Source: Sphingomonas oligoaromativorans (GTDB taxonomy: Bacteria > Pseudomonadota > Alphaproteobacteria > Sphingomonadales > Sphingomonadaceae). From it: 64,000 bases of DNA. The notes under the pieces were generated by a model, which was not told the DNA's origin, did no database searches, and saw only the letters and a list, made by a program, of their open reading frames with translations. A program made the position numbers and the translations under genes. Below are positions 62,926-64,000 of this stretch, piece by piece (positions within the stretch are counted from its first letter, which is position 1; each line of letters begins with the position of its first letter). Where the stretch lies: contig NZ_JAASQK010000012.1 in NCBI RefSeq assembly GCF_011762195.1, positions 1-64,000 of the forward strand. The letters are read 5' to 3'.

Positions 62926-64000
62926 TCAGCCGGCGTCCACGCGCGCGAGGCGGGGGCTGAGCAGATGGATCACCAGCACCGCGATCAGATAGACGCTGCC
63001 CGCCACCGCGAAGATCGGCGTGTAGCTGCCCGTGGTCTGGAGGATGTAGCCGGTGAACTTGGCCATCATCATGCCGCCGATCGCGCCCATCGTGCCGCCG
63101 ATGCCGACCACCGATCCCACCGCCGCGCGCGGGAACATGTCCGACGGCAGCGTGTAGAGATTGCACGAGAAGGCCTGATGCGCCGCCGTCGCCAGCCCGA
63201 CGATCGCCACCGCCATCCACAGATTGCTGCAATATTGGGCGAAGAAGATCGGCATCACGAGGAAGGCGCAGACGAGCATGGTGATCTTGCGCGCGGCGTT
63301 CGCGCTCATCCCCTGCCGCATCAGCCGCGAGGAGGACCATCCGCCCGCGATGCTGCCGAGATCGGAGATCAGATAGATCGCCACCAGCGGCGGCCCGAAG
63401 CTCAGCAGATCGAGATGATAGGTCTTGGCGAGGAAATCCGGCGTCCAGAACAGGAAGAGCCACCAGATCGGATCGATCAGGAACTTGCCCAGCGCGAACG
63501 CCCATGTCTCGCGATAGCCGAGGATGCGGCGCCAGCCGATCGGCTGGGACGGGTCGGCGGGATCGCTCTCGATCAGCGCCAGCTCGGCCATCGACACGCG
63601 GCGATGCTCGCGCGGGCGGCGATAGAGCGCGATCCACGCGACCAGCCATGCGAGGCTGGCGATACCGGTGACGACGAACGCCATCCGCCAGCCGAAGGCG
63701 ACGGTGAGCGCCGGCACCACCAGCGGCGTCACGATCGCGCCGACATTGGCGCCCGCGTTGAACAGGCCGGTGGCGAGCGCGCGCTCGCGGGCGGGGAACC
63801 ACTCGGTCACCGCCTTCACGCCGGCGGGGAAGTTGCCCGATTCGCCGAGGCCGAGCACGACGCGCGCCATCGAGAATTGCGCCGCCGAGTTGACGAAGCC
63901 GCAGAGCATGTGCCCCGCCGTCCAGATCAGGAAGGCGATCGCATAGCCGACGCGCGCGCCCAGCCGGTCGACGATCCGCCCGAAGCCGAGATAGCCGATC
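62926..64000 (-). CDS. MFS hexuronate-type transporter (ExuT/ACS family), 5' end outside window
   Basis: The frame is open to the right edge; about 358 residues are visible, ending RLARVDAG. Visible marks are LGLGESGNFPAGVKAVTEWF and RALATGLFNAGANVGAIVTP, the anion:cation symporter signature of ExuT/GarP-type sugar-acid carriers, then IGYLGFGRIVDRLGARVG at the cytoplasmic loop between helices 2 and 3. About ten helices are visible. It imports sugar acids across the inner membrane and is the first visible gene of the operon. Confidence 0.88.
   Translation of the reverse strand, partial: IGYLGFGRIVDRLGARVGYAIAFLIWTAGHMLCGFVNSAAQFSMARVVLGLGESGNFPAGVKAVTEWFPARERALATGLFNAGANVGAIVTPLVVPALTVAFGWRMAFVVTGIASLAWLVAWIALYRRPREHRRVSMAELALIESDPADPSQPIGWRRILGYRETWAFALGKFLIDPIWWLFLFWTPDFLAKTYHLDLLSFGPPLVAIYLISDLGSIAGGWSSSRLMRQGMSANAARKITMLVCAFLVMPIFFAQYCSNLWMAVAIVGLATAAHQAFSCNLYTLPSDMFPRAAVGSVVGIGGTMGAIGGMMMAKFTGYILQTTGSYTPIFAVAGSVYLIAVLVIHLLSPRLARVDAG

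Noticed and set aside
1-64000. CRISPR arrays, rRNA genes or prophage structural genes
   Set aside because: No regularly spaced repeats, no rRNA-like sequence and no phage morphogenesis genes were found on reading the window.

Overview
The window is GC-rich, densely coded bacterial DNA. TonB-dependent receptors, a TonB receptor-SapC-cupin-tryptophan halogenase group, a Ros/MucR regulator, a DUF465 protein and a cyoABCD-surf1 oxidase operon point to an alphaproteobacterium, most likely a sphingomonad. This assignment is inferred from gene families, not from a marker-gene search.

Left edge (1-6.7 kb) looks like the end of an integrated element. It holds the tail of an IS5-type transposase, a ParDE toxin-antitoxin pair, a LysR-regulated alpha/beta-hydrolase operon with a 5'-truncated MBL-fold gene, and the RNA-modification genes rlmJ and rluE. 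A 3' fragment of a tRNA-Gln gene at 6685-6714 is a probable attachment-site scar.

From 6.8 to 20.1 kb come an MFS exporter with a divergent LysR gene, then a catabolic locus. A leftward operon encodes a TonB receptor, a Tat-exported glycoside-hydrolase-like protein, glycerate kinase, a hydroxypyruvate-isomerase-like enzyme and a tartronate-semialdehyde-reductase-like enzyme. It diverges from a GntR/FCD regulator and an LctP-type permease. The enzymes fit conversion of a C2-C4 acid to 2-phosphoglycerate, with uptake by the receptor and the permease.

From 20.1 to 30.1 kb are peroxide defence (ahpC-ahpF), a DUF465 gene, a BI-1 family gene, an MHS-type transporter and the bo3-type quinol oxidase operon cyoABCD plus surf1. 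From 30.1 to 36.9 kb lies the halogenase group: a TonB receptor preceded by a LacI-type operator, then SapC, a JmjC-like cupin and a flavin-dependent halogenase.

From 37.1 to 45.1 kb is a potassium-ATPase operon: TorF-like outer-membrane protein, an unannotated 27-residue membrane peptide, kdpF, A, B and C, followed by two small genes. No kdpDE genes are visible. A divergent mgtE follows. From 45.1 to 55.9 kb are mostly single genes: a quinone-oxidoreductase-like enzyme, small DUF proteins, a MucR protein with a histone-H1-like tail, LacI, MocR and two AraC regulators, and a catalase.

The right edge (56.1-64 kb) is a leftward glycan-use operon cut by the window: a hexuronate-type MFS transporter, a 1254-residue LamG-containing exported protein of unrecognised catalytic family, a Tat-exported DUF885 protein and a GH43 enzyme. 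The last three are coupled by ATGA overlaps. This operon and the 9-20 kb locus are the best candidates for undescribed glycan pathways.
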